DNA of 64,000 nucleotides from Congeria kusceri. Its lineage: Eukaryota; Mollusca; Bivalvia; Myida; Dreissenidae. The DNA is taken from NCBI GenBank assembly GCA_027627225.1, contig CM051029.1, positions 11,627,823 through 11,691,822 of the forward strand, written 5' to 3'. The position numbers and the translations under genes are program-made. This document shows, in pieces, positions 1 through 7,603 of this stretch; positions within the stretch are counted from its first letter, which is position 1, and each line of letters starts with the position of its first letter. The notes below the pieces were generated by a model. The model was not told where the DNA came from. It saw only the letters and a program-made list of their open reading frames with translations, and ran no database searches.

Positions 1-154
1 ACAATATTTATATTTATATTCTCTTTGACCATTTTATTGCGTTAAATCACATTTGGTGTTGCATACTGTAACAATGATATACTAATATTTTAGATTCGCC
101 AATATTTCTGAGCTAGAACCAATTTAGTGTCGCGTCGCCTTGATTTTCCTCTTT

Positions 155-195
155 TCGGTACTATAAATAGATGTTCGGTCGTACTTAATTCAACA
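155..195 (+). promoter_or_regulatory. Possible TATA-box promoter
   Basis: A canonical TATAAATAG lies at 162-170 with a TTCAAC initiator-like site about 28 bases downstream. An ATG at 245 opens only 16 codons (MAYIIFNFFLLNRCIY). Transcription would run antisense to the decayed receptor. It is present in every unit at unit position 162. AT-rich DNA yields such matches by chance, so support is weak. Confidence 0.2.
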
Positions 196-621
196 GAGAT
201 TCAAATCACCAATCGAAAACAGACATTATTTTGTTTTTCCCCGCATGGCGTATATTATTTTTAACTTTTTTTTGTTGAACCGATGTATTTACTAGTCATA
301 TATATGTTAGATTAGTGTTTTCGATTATTCAAAACAGGTCACGTTTAACGTTCATGCGTCTTCAACCGCTGGCACAACGCGTCTACCTAGAGTCCCAATA
401 TGTTTTTCCAACAGAAAGTTCTAGGATGAAAATGTCCATGCACTCGTTGTGAAGACGTACCAGCTTGGAGTGTCGTTATTTTACAAATTCCTCTTAACAT
501 GATCCACTGATAAGGTTATTAAAGACATACTGTAACCTTGGAAAATTAAGTATTTTTAACGGGAATGTGTTGTATTTATTGATATGCTTTTGAATTGCGC
601 CTCTACTTGTGTTGTGATATG

Positions 622-906
622 TTATAACCTTGCACTAAATTTAAGACATTCTAAAAATAAACTAATAATTCGCATACATGCAAAATAGCCATGCAATATT
701 GAAAAGAAGCTGTTGATGTATGGTAGTTTAAGATTTTCATATCCCATTCTTCTAAGATTTTCATGAGTCTTCTATTGGCTGTCGCTAGCCAATTGAAAAA
801 TACGCATGCACTTTATTGCGATGATAAAATGCCGTTTCAAATGTCCCTTTTCACATTTTTCGGACATACGAGTTAATTTCTTAAAGAAACACAGAAATTG
901 CGGTAT
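622..906 (-). pseudogene. Possible cytoplasmic-tail exon with GYENLKLP motif
   Basis: One minus-strand frame runs from 906 to a TAA at 624-622 with a single TAG at 774-772. After that stop it reads THENLRRMGYENLKLP. In units 2-7 the M is K. The paired ENL words, with a tyrosine in the second, look like the short Tyr-based tail motifs found in many invertebrate membrane receptors. The position, directly downstream of the FN3 remnant in gene order, fits a receptor tail. Splice sites are not clear, and the upstream half (lysine-rich, then hydrophobic) could be noncoding, so the identification rests mainly on the motif and on gene order. Confidence 0.35.
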
Positions 907-1504
907 TCAAAACGGCATAAACTATAATTCATTTTTATTCTTACGATGATTTTTTTAAAACACAATGATGTTATAATTATTCCAGCAAACAGTTAAATAT
1001 AATTCATTATTATAAAAGAACAGTTTTATGAGACCAATATTAAATTAAGCAAAGAACTTATTGTATTTTATTTTGTCATGAATTAAGGCCACATAAAAGG
1101 TGAACATTGCAAAATTAAGAAATAATTTTCGATTTATCGTTGCTTATCGGCCAATAAACAAAATAACTCCACGTATAATTGTATGTCCGTGTTTACTATT
1201 ACTGCAATGTTTGAATGATTATAACGCATTATGAACTACATTTATTAAGCTTTCAATATCTATATCGACATGTGTCAAGCCGAAATATAACACATACAAT
1301 TTCATGAGAAGTTCTGTGTTCAATTAAATAATAGTCTCGTTTAAATAGTAGTTGCATGCAGCTGGCATCAAGGCAAATTTGAACCAGATGGAATTCGTTG
1401 ACAAAAGAATGTTCTGACTTTGTTATACATGTTTGTATAGGACTATTGATTCAGAAAGAAGAGATCTGTCTGTATGTTGTTATAGTTGTAAAAGATATAC
1501 TTAC
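907..1504. other. AT-rich intron-like DNA, nothing recognised
   Basis: This lies between the FN3 remnant and the putative tail in gene order. A membrane-spanning exon would be expected here, but I could not find one in any minus-strand frame. Confidence 0.5.
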
Positions 1505-1815
1505 TCGTATTTAAAATTGTCGTTGCTTTAACGACGTCTGTCTCTTCAGATTTACCAGTGATGTTTCTTGCAAACATTTTAATCAGATACGTTGTCACCG
1601 AGTGCAATCCAGCAAAAGTTTAATTTAAAATAAGTCGACAAATTCACGTCAGTGCATGCATTTGTGGAATACTTATTTTTACAATGTATAACACAGGTCT
1701 GTTCTTCATCACCTTTGAATCCTGCTTCCCAGTCAAATGTCAATGAATTTGACCCAAAGGAACATTTTTAACAAGTCAAACTTGGATAACGTCGAAGGAT
1801 TACATCAGCAGATCC
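1505..1815 (-). pseudogene. FN3 domain exon, broken
   Basis: On the minus strand the piece NSLTFDWEAGFKGDEEQT matches FN3 strands B-C: the tryptophan followed by G-x-x-G-x-x-x-Q, as in nephrin-type FN3 domains. It is followed by LHSVTTYLIKMFARNITG, the L-x-x-x-T-x-Y-x-x-x-x-x-A-x-N-x-x-G signature of strands E-F. The exon ends at 1505 in a strong donor, GTAAGTAT, in phase 1. In units 2-7 the two halves are in one frame with a single TAA between them. In unit 1 two T are missing near 1626, which adds a frameshift. The beginning (PSTLSKFDLL) lies in another frame, so one older frameshift is shared by all. The acceptor near 1816 (ATAAG) is uncertain. Confidence 0.6.
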
Positions 1816-1873
1816 CTTATATTCATAAACAAGTATTGGATTATTCATAACACAATAATTAATTATGCATCAC

Positions 1874-2179
1874 TATGAGCTCGAAATTCGAACGCCTGTT
1901 TTGCGTTTCTCAGCTCATTGTAAACGCTAACCATGTATCTTCCGAAGTCCACACTATGTAAACTGGAGATATACAGGTTTATTTGCAGTCCATCTGCAGA
2001 AACAGTAATATTTAGAGCGGCAGGCTGAGAGATTAGTTCCCACGTGGAGCCGTTTAGTCTGTTTCATGAATATGCAGATCTGTGTGGTGTTGGGAATGCC
2101 TTTATTGCATAAGTTTACACCACAGATCCGTTTACTGTCCTCGAGACCGGAGGCGTCAATTGCGATGGTCTCGGAGTAC
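1874..2179 (-). pseudogene. Cysteine-less Ig-like exon, two stop codons
   Basis: The exon is flanked by an acceptor (TTACCAG) ending at 2180 and a possible donor (GTGATG) at 1873. It is 306 bp, a multiple of three, and phase 1-1. It begins TPRPSQLTPPVSRTVNGSV, then TAA, TYAIKAFPTPHRSAYS, then TGA at the place of the expected strand-C tryptophan, then NGSTWELISQPA, and LQINLYISSLHSVDFGRYM with strand-F/G VSVYNELRNAK. The D-x-G-x-Y corner is present, but both canonical cysteines are replaced, as in some membrane-proximal Ig domains next to FN3. Both stops are present in all seven units. Confidence 0.6.
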
Positions 2180-2663
2180 CTGGTAATTTACAGTTGCAGA
2201 ATTTGCCGAGTATACTCGAAAATAAAATATTCGAATCAGTAAATAAAGCGCCAACACGCGATTAAAATATTACAATGTAGTAGTCTAGTAATGTAATTCA
2301 CAAAACCTTGATATATATTACCTTGATACGACACCATCCGTATTTCAAATCAGATATGACTGCAAAGATATCCAAGTAATGCATTACACAAATATAGTGT
2401 TCACATGTTTTTGTTTTCGTTCTTTCATTTCATTGAAGACTGTGTGTAAATCAATTGATATGTGTTTTATTATCGCTTATGTATTCAACTGATTCTCAAT
2501 CAATTACAAGTCGGTCAAAGAATCGTGCTGTACAGTTAATCTTTTGAAATCGAACCAGTGCTTACCTAATATTTATATATGAAATATCGACATGTTTATA
2601 CCAATAACAGCAACATCGAAAGTTGTGTCCATTACATTTGTAGCAAAGAATGAAATTCTGGAC

Positions 2664-2708
2664 AACCTAACTTCGAAACATATTCAAAATATATTTCGAA
2701 GTTAGGTT
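2664..2708. repeat. Perfect 15-bp inverted repeat (hairpin)
   Basis: Arms AACCTAACTTCGAAA and TTTCGAAGTTAGGTT are exact reverse complements separated by a 15-base AT-rich loop. It recurs in every unit. It could be a solo relic of a small inverted-repeat transposon, since TTCGAA is also frequent in the nearby MITE. No target duplication was found. Confidence 0.7.
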
Positions 2709-2750
2709 TTCAGATTTAAAATTTTGCCTCTCTAATAAATATTTCGATTT

Positions 2751-2886
2751 CATGTATATGTGGGATCTGGTTTGCTTAAAGATGTGTAGTACACTTCGAC
2801 GTTTTGTTCTTCGATAGCTTTGAGGTGACTTGGCCAAATCTCCTGACCACACGTATTGAAGTTCTGTACAGGCGTTTCCGGTAAAC
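2751..2886 (-). pseudogene. Truncated Ig-domain exon
   Basis: It starts after an acceptor (CAATTAAG) at 2887 in phase 1 and reads LPETPVQNFNTCGQEIW, then EEQNVEVYYTSLSKPDPTYT, followed by TGA. This resembles the N-terminal half of an Ig domain. Strand B has Tyr where the cysteine is usual, and the stop stands where the strand-C tryptophan is expected. The rest of the domain is not recognisable. A short inverted repeat (2664-2708) lies just beyond and may mark the lesion. No donor was identified. Confidence 0.45.
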
Positions 2887-2972
2887 CTTAATTGACAAAT
2901 TATTAACAACGTCGACTTTTTAACAAAGACATGCGTGTGGTGCTACTAATACATTGTTTAATCGTAAACTTT

Positions 2973-2994
2973 TTGTACAATATAAATTGTACAA
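2973..2994. repeat. Short palindrome TTGTACAAT/ATTGTACAA
   Basis: Nine-base arms flank a four-base loop (ATAA). It lies in an intron of the decayed gene and recurs in all units. Function, if any, is unknown. Confidence 0.5.
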
Positions 2995-3203
2995 TATTTA
3001 AAATTTCAATGGAATAATACTAGTTAAACAGTACAATGTGAGTTATAATTATGTTTTTTTTCTTTTATAACAAACTAATTAGCTCAAACAAACCATGCAA
3101 GCTATAACAGACTGTAAATATTAAAAATAATAAATGTATAGAGTTTAATTTAAAATAAGCAGTACGCAGTGATGTTTAAATATGCAAATCTAGACGAACA
3201 CAC

Positions 3204-3410
3204 TATTGCTTGCATTGCAGATGACAAAGCTATTGGTATTTATAGTTTTATTCCAAATTTCCCCTTGGGGGAATGTACAGGCATGTGTTGCAGGTGGTGG
3301 GATACTAACCCTCGTGCATGTCATTCGGAACGTTTCATTTCTTACCGCACGTAACACATAAGAAGTGACTTTGAAATGATCAATTCTGCATTCAGCAACT
3401 CTAGGTGGAT
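3204..3410 (-). pseudogene. Ig-domain exon without lesions
   Basis: This is the one receptor exon that is open throughout. It follows a good acceptor (TATATTTCAG) and starts in phase 1 with PPRVAECRIDHFK. It has strand B ETFRMTC, then PQGEIWNKT, and strand F SFVICNASN. It ends in phase 1 at a weak donor (GTGTGT) after 207 bp, a multiple of three. The two conserved cysteines are only about 33 residues apart, which is short for an Ig domain, so an internal loop may have been lost. The sequence is identical in all units as far as I can see. It is labelled pseudogene because its neighbours are broken. Confidence 0.6.
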
Positions 3411-3607
3411 CTGAAATATAGGCCATACATGTTCAAATGTACTTAAAAGCAATAGGACATTTTACTAACATTATCAAATGATGTTATAAATACGCATATG
3501 GCATTTAAAGTCATTGAATATAAAATGCTAAAAATGTTATTTGTATTATTGTTATTATTATTTTTTTTTTATTATTAACAGTAGTATAAGTATTATTATA
3601 AGTATTT

Positions 3608-4440
3608 ATTAGTATTAGTATTAGTATTAGTATTATTAGTATTAGTAATAGTATAAGTATTAGTTTTAGTATTAGTATTAGTATTAGTATTAGTATTAGT
3701 ATTAGTATTAGTATTAGTATTAGTATTAGTATTAGTATTAGTATTAGTATTAGTATTAGTATTAGTATTAGTGTTAGTATTAGTATAAGTATTAGTGTTG
3801 GTATTAGAATTAGTATTAGTATTAGTATTAGTATTAGTATTAGTATTAGTATTAGTATTAGTATTATTATTATTATTATTATTAGAATTTGTATAAGTAT
3901 AAGTGTTAGTGTTAGTATTAGTATTAGTATTAGTATTAGTATTAGTGTTAGTATTAGTATTAGTATTAGTATAAGTATTAGCATTAGTATTAGCATAAGT
4001 ATAAGTATTAGTATTAGTATTAGTATAAGTATTAGTGTTAGTGTTAGTATTAGTATTAGTATTAGTGTTAGTGTTAGTGTTAGTGTTAGTCTTAGTATAA
4101 GTATTAGCATTAGTATTAGCATAAGTATTAGTGTTAGTATTAGTATTAGTATTAGTATTAGTGTTAGTGTTAGTGTTAGTGTTAGTCTTAGTATAAGTAT
4201 TAGCATTAGTATTAGCATAAGTATAAGTATTAGTATTAGTATTAGTATTAGTATAAGTATTAGTGTTAGTGTTAGTATTAGTATTAGTATTAGTGTTAGT
4301 GTTAGTGTTAGTATTAGTATTAGTATTAGTATTAGTATTAGTATTAGTATTAGTATTAGTATTAGTATTAGTATTAGTATTAGTATTAATATTAGCGTTA
4401 GTATTAGTATAAGTATAAATAATAGTATTAGTATTGGTAT
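3608..4440. repeat. ATTAGT/GTTAGT hexamer satellite, unit 1
   Basis: About 833 bp of ATTAGT hexamers is interrupted by GTTAGT, ATAAGT, CATTAGTATTAG-type steps and one (ATT)n run near 3863-3884. It fills the intron between two Ig exons. On the gene-sense strand it reads ACTAAT/ACTAAC. Apparent long frames here (L-I or N-T alternations) are repeat translation, not protein. Confidence 0.95.
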
Positions 4441-4484
4441 GATTAGTACTATTAGTTTTATTTGTTTGTGTATGTTTGTTATCC

Positions 4485-4496
4485 TTATATATATAC

Positions 4497-4529
<33 letters not shown>

Positions 4530-4530
4530 C

Positions 4531-4563
<33 letters not shown>
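4485..4563. repeat. TA microsatellite with CATATA interruptions
   Basis: This is an alternating TA run broken by C every 10-14 bases. It lies between the hexamer satellite and an Ig exon, and its length differs between units. Confidence 0.9.
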
Positions 4564-4625
4564 CTAACAGTGTTTAATACATACAAAACATCAGCTGATA
4601 CATACAGTGTTATAAATGCCTTCAC

Positions 4626-4849
4626 ATGTTGAAACATTAGTCGGCGGTAACAGCGTACTGTTAGCTCTGCATGTATACACACCAACATCGCCAGTTTGAA
4701 CGTTCGTTACCATCAATACAGAGGTGCTCTTCGTAGCAGACAAAGGAGTTATCCATGTCATTGTCGGAGAAGATTTCCCCCACTGCTACATGACAGACTA
4801 ACAGTTTAATTTTGTAGTGATGCGTATACTCCGTTGACAGTGTTTCCAT
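4626..4849 (-). pseudogene. Ig-domain exon with one stop and one frameshift
   Basis: Reading on the minus strand from 4849: GNTVNGVYASLQN, TAA (4808-4806), TVSLSCSSGG (strand B with its cysteine). Then a one-base frame change occurs at a run of five G (4777-4781), and SPTMTWITPLSATKSTS continues (strand C with its tryptophan), followed by QTGDVGVYTCRAN (the D-x-G-x-Y-x-C signature) and LLPPTNVST. A phase-1 donor GTGAAG starts at 4625. The observed length is 224; one more G would give 225, a multiple of three, which fits loss of a single G. The expected acceptor is missing: CACA stands where CAG would be needed. All lesions are present in every unit. Confidence 0.7.
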
Positions 4850-4976
4850 TGTGAAAAATATATGGCTTACACGGGAAACCTAAAATGAACTCCTATCTTA
4901 TATTAAAGGGCAGTATTATTTTTTCAATATTCACATACACAACATATTTACAAAAATGTATTACTTTTATTATATA

Positions 4977-5538
4977 CAGTTGAACACCGCAATTTCGAAC
5001 ACCGTTAATTCGAATTAATCGCTTTTTCAAACTATGTTTTCCGTCCCGATTTTTTGCCTTCTTTATTTAACTATAATAGCAATAGTTAATTCGAATTTGC
5101 CTATTTCGAATTCATCTCTATTTCGAACTAAAATTACGGTCCCAACAACGTTTTTCACACCTAATCACCAGTGTTTATTTCGAAGTCGCACCTAAGCCCA
5201 AACTGTCTATCAAAGGTGTGATTACTCAAATCAGTCGTCGATCGGTGAAGTATTTGCACCTTCCGTTGTTCTCGAGTTAAACGAGTGATGATTGGCGCGT
5301 GGGTAAATTATCAACATTAGTTTGATATACGGCAGAGAAATCTAATTGTGAGTAACAAACAATGCCGACTACTTTGCAATATTTACACTGCTGTTTACGA
5401 ACCTTCGAATATCCACATGTTGTCATTTAATACAACTTTTAAATTATTAGTACAATAGAGAACATTGCTATTTCGAACTTTCCTATTTCGAATTATTTTC
5501 GTCGGTCCCAACGACTTCGAAATAGCGGAGTTCAACTG
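4977..5538. mobile_element. 562-bp pogo/Tigger-like MITE, unit 1
   Basis: Terminal inverted repeats start CAGTTGAACNCCGCNATTTC; 21 of the outer 23 positions match between the ends. The element is flanked on both sides by TA, the target duplication of Tc1/mariner-type transposons. The CAGTTGAAC terminus is typical of the pogo/Tigger branch. Many TTCGAA words and an internal repeat of CGGTCCCAAC lie inside. There is no transposase coding, so it is non-autonomous. It sits in an intron of the decayed receptor. Confidence 0.85.
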
Positions 5539-5613
5539 TACACAGTAAATTATATGTCATATACTTTGTTATTAACACAGGAATATTATATTGATATAAT
5601 AAGATTTGCTTAC

Positions 5614-5901
5614 GTAATATATCTATCAGCGGTGTTGGGTTAGACATGATCTGTCCGTATACGTTGGATAATTTGCAATATATCATCTGCTGTTGGAGTG
5701 AATGTCAAATGACTGGTTTTCACCTCACTGGATGAAATGCTATAAGTACTGTGGTGGCGAATGTTGTTATATCTGTGTCATCACTATAGTAGCCAGTGGT
5801 TATATTGTCGGTGTACCAGCTTATGACTATGCTGGTTCTGACATTGTCCAGTAAGGAAACCTTTTCAACTCTGGTATTCATTGCCACGTAACTTACTGGA
5901 A
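5614..5901 (-). pseudogene. Ig-domain exon with two compensating frameshifts
   Basis: It follows a good acceptor (CATGTTCAG) and starts in phase 1 with VPVSYVAMNTRVEKVSLL. RTSIVISWYTDN follows (strand C tryptophan). A second frame carries YSISSSEVKTSHLTFTPT (strands D-E). The first frame then returns with IYCKLSNVYGQIMSNPT (strands F-G with the cysteine). It ends in phase 1 at donor GTAAGC. The total is 288 bp, a multiple of three, so the two shifts cancel. The strand-B cysteine is not visible. Confidence 0.65.
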
Positions 5902-6122
5902 CTGAACATGTATAGAAATGGGTGATACGTGACAATTTCAGCAATTGACAGACTGAGTAAAGGGTATTGCACAAATCCTTTACTTTAACAACACACGCGA
6001 CATGTTTACATTTGGACGATTATGATTAACAAATCAAAATATATATTTAAACTAATTGACTACCTGCGTATAGTACCGTTATGGAAGCCTTGTTTTGTGT
6101 ACCCACTATAAAGCACCCGTAT

Positions 6123-6250
6123 TCAGGGGCGGGCCAGGATTTCGAGTTGGCGCGGGGGGGGGGCGTAAACGTTTGATCGCGCAGTTATAAACCCTCAAGT
6201 GGTATGTGGGTCTGCAGTGATCATCTGCAGAGCCGTATCCAAAATATAGG
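6123..6250. mobile_element. Transposon remnant with CAGGGGCGGGCCAGGATTT terminus and G run
   Basis: The CAGGGGCGG-x-CCAGGATTT start followed by a poly-G stretch (6154-6163) and GATCGCGCAGTTA resembles the ends of non-autonomous DNA transposons that are abundant in mollusc genomes. That is from memory of the sequence type, not from a database search. The other end is not evident. The G run varies from 10 to 12 between units. Confidence 0.35.
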
Positions 6251-6268
6251 ATACATTTTTGCACATGA

Positions 6269-6310
6269 TCATAATCATCGTCGTCGTCGCCATCATCATC
6301 ATCATCATCG

Positions 6311-6354
<44 letters not shown>

Positions 6355-6399
6355 GTCGTCATCATCATCATAATCACTATCATCATCGTCATCAACATT

Positions 6400-6442
<43 letters not shown>

Positions 6443-6548
6443 CCATGATGATGATCATCATCATTATCATCACCATCATCATCATCATCATCATCATCAT
6501 ATTCATCATATTCATTTTCATCATCATCATAATGATCATCATCGTCAT
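6269..6548. repeat. (ATC)n microsatellite block 1, unit 1
   Basis: ATC/GTC trinucleotides contain an internal polarity switch: 6445-6464 is an exact 20-base palindrome, ATGATGATG meeting ATCATCAT. Poly-His, poly-Ile and poly-Met frames on both strands come from this repeat. Length changes in steps of three between units. Confidence 0.95.
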
Positions 6549-7329
6549 AACCAAATGCACTTTATTTAACTGAATAAATCAATACTTCACCATATATTCG
6601 AAAGACATGTTGGTTCATCTGTATGTCATACACCTGCTTTGGCAGTAAATTATCCAGGTTTGATGTATCTGTCCACTAAATTGTATTTGACATTTACCGT
6701 TATATGTATCTTTAAAAATATATAATTCGTAGCTGGCTTTTCGAAGTGTATGTAATTATATAACACGTTCACAGTCATGTTCATCAAATGTCTGGAAATG
6801 TGCTATTCACTGTTTTTTTTTATCGAACCGAATTAACGGACAAACAAACGAACATGATTTTTACAAGAAGTATTATGAAAGATACTCGTACGACTGCGTC
6901 GACAAATGTTGCCGGAACAAATTTGAAATCGCCAGGATTTGGAGCCAACGTTTTGGACACTCCTCAACTTTATCATTTGACATCTTTTTTTATGAATGCT
7001 TAACAAAATATGTAATTCGGTTTTATTGCTAATTAAACATTGAACAAAAGTTGTGTAGATTTAGATTTTTGGGAACTAAACAACTTATTGAGCCAAAGCT
7101 GTTTATACTCGAAAGTATGCATTGATTTGACTTGAATTTCGACTTTAAATCATAATTATTCGAAACGTATAAACGTCATTTTTATGGTATCCTGTGCCAA
7201 CGGTCGTGGGTGTATTGCATTTGTCATGTTTATATAATATAGGAATTTAAAAAAGAAAACAATATTATCCCAAAATAAAGGTATTTATACCCATTGTCTA
7301 TAGTTTATCTTTTTCGAAGAACTTATGAA
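6549..7329. other. Intronic stretch, no supported gene
   Basis: Only a weak minus-strand frame with a hydrophobic segment (6820-6963) and a plus-strand frame of 71 codons (6788-7003) are present. Neither has recognisable similarity, splice sites or composition that would support a gene. The same holds for the equivalent part of each unit. Confidence 0.5.
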
Positions 7330-7556
7330 CTTTGACGCCGGTGCTACGGTGTACGTAAGACATTGTAGGGGGGCGGGCTAGGTCGGGTATGTTTAAATGA
7401 AGTTGATATGTTTTTTTACCAAATTTAGAGAGCAATGCTAGCGAAAAAAAGTTCGCACATTTTTCCAGTTTTTGTCGTTGTATATACGCTCTTAGATGTA
7501 TTGTCCGTGCGCAGGGTGCGCCATTCCCCCCCCCCCCCCCCTTGGATCCGCTAGTG
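7330..7556 (-). mobile_element. Transposon remnant with CACTAGCGGATCC terminus and C run
   Basis: On the minus strand the segment begins CACTAGCGGATCCAAGG with a long G run (C run 7526-7541 on the plus strand), then GCGCACCCTGCGCAC, and ends near a second G/C-rich patch (CCCGCCCCCC). This is the usual form of a common family of non-autonomous DNA elements in marine invertebrates; I infer this from the pattern alone. It lies just downstream, in gene order, of the first Ig-like piece. Confidence 0.4.
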
Positions 7557-7603
7557 ATATTCGCACAGTTTGTCTGTGTCGTAAACTCAAGATCATGAGG
7601 TAC

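Noticed and set aside
3511..4546. Long minus-strand frames of alternating L-I or N-T residues
   Set aside because: They are direct translations of the ATTAGT hexamer in different frames. Lengths change with the repeat, and there is no non-repetitive coding sequence.
4977..5538. CENP-B box in the pogo-like element, which might suggest a centromeric array
   Set aside because: The best match (TTCGAAATAGCGGAG near the right end) misses two of the essential positions. There is no other centromere evidence.
6195..6573. Histidine-, isoleucine- and methionine-rich frames on both strands
   Set aside because: All frames of an (ATC)n tract stay open, so these are microsatellite shadows.
6820..6963. 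47-codon minus-strand frame with a hydrophobic stretch (AVVRVSFIILLVKIMF)
   Set aside because: It could suggest a membrane segment, but it lies between two Ig exons, has no splice sites and shows no other coding signal.
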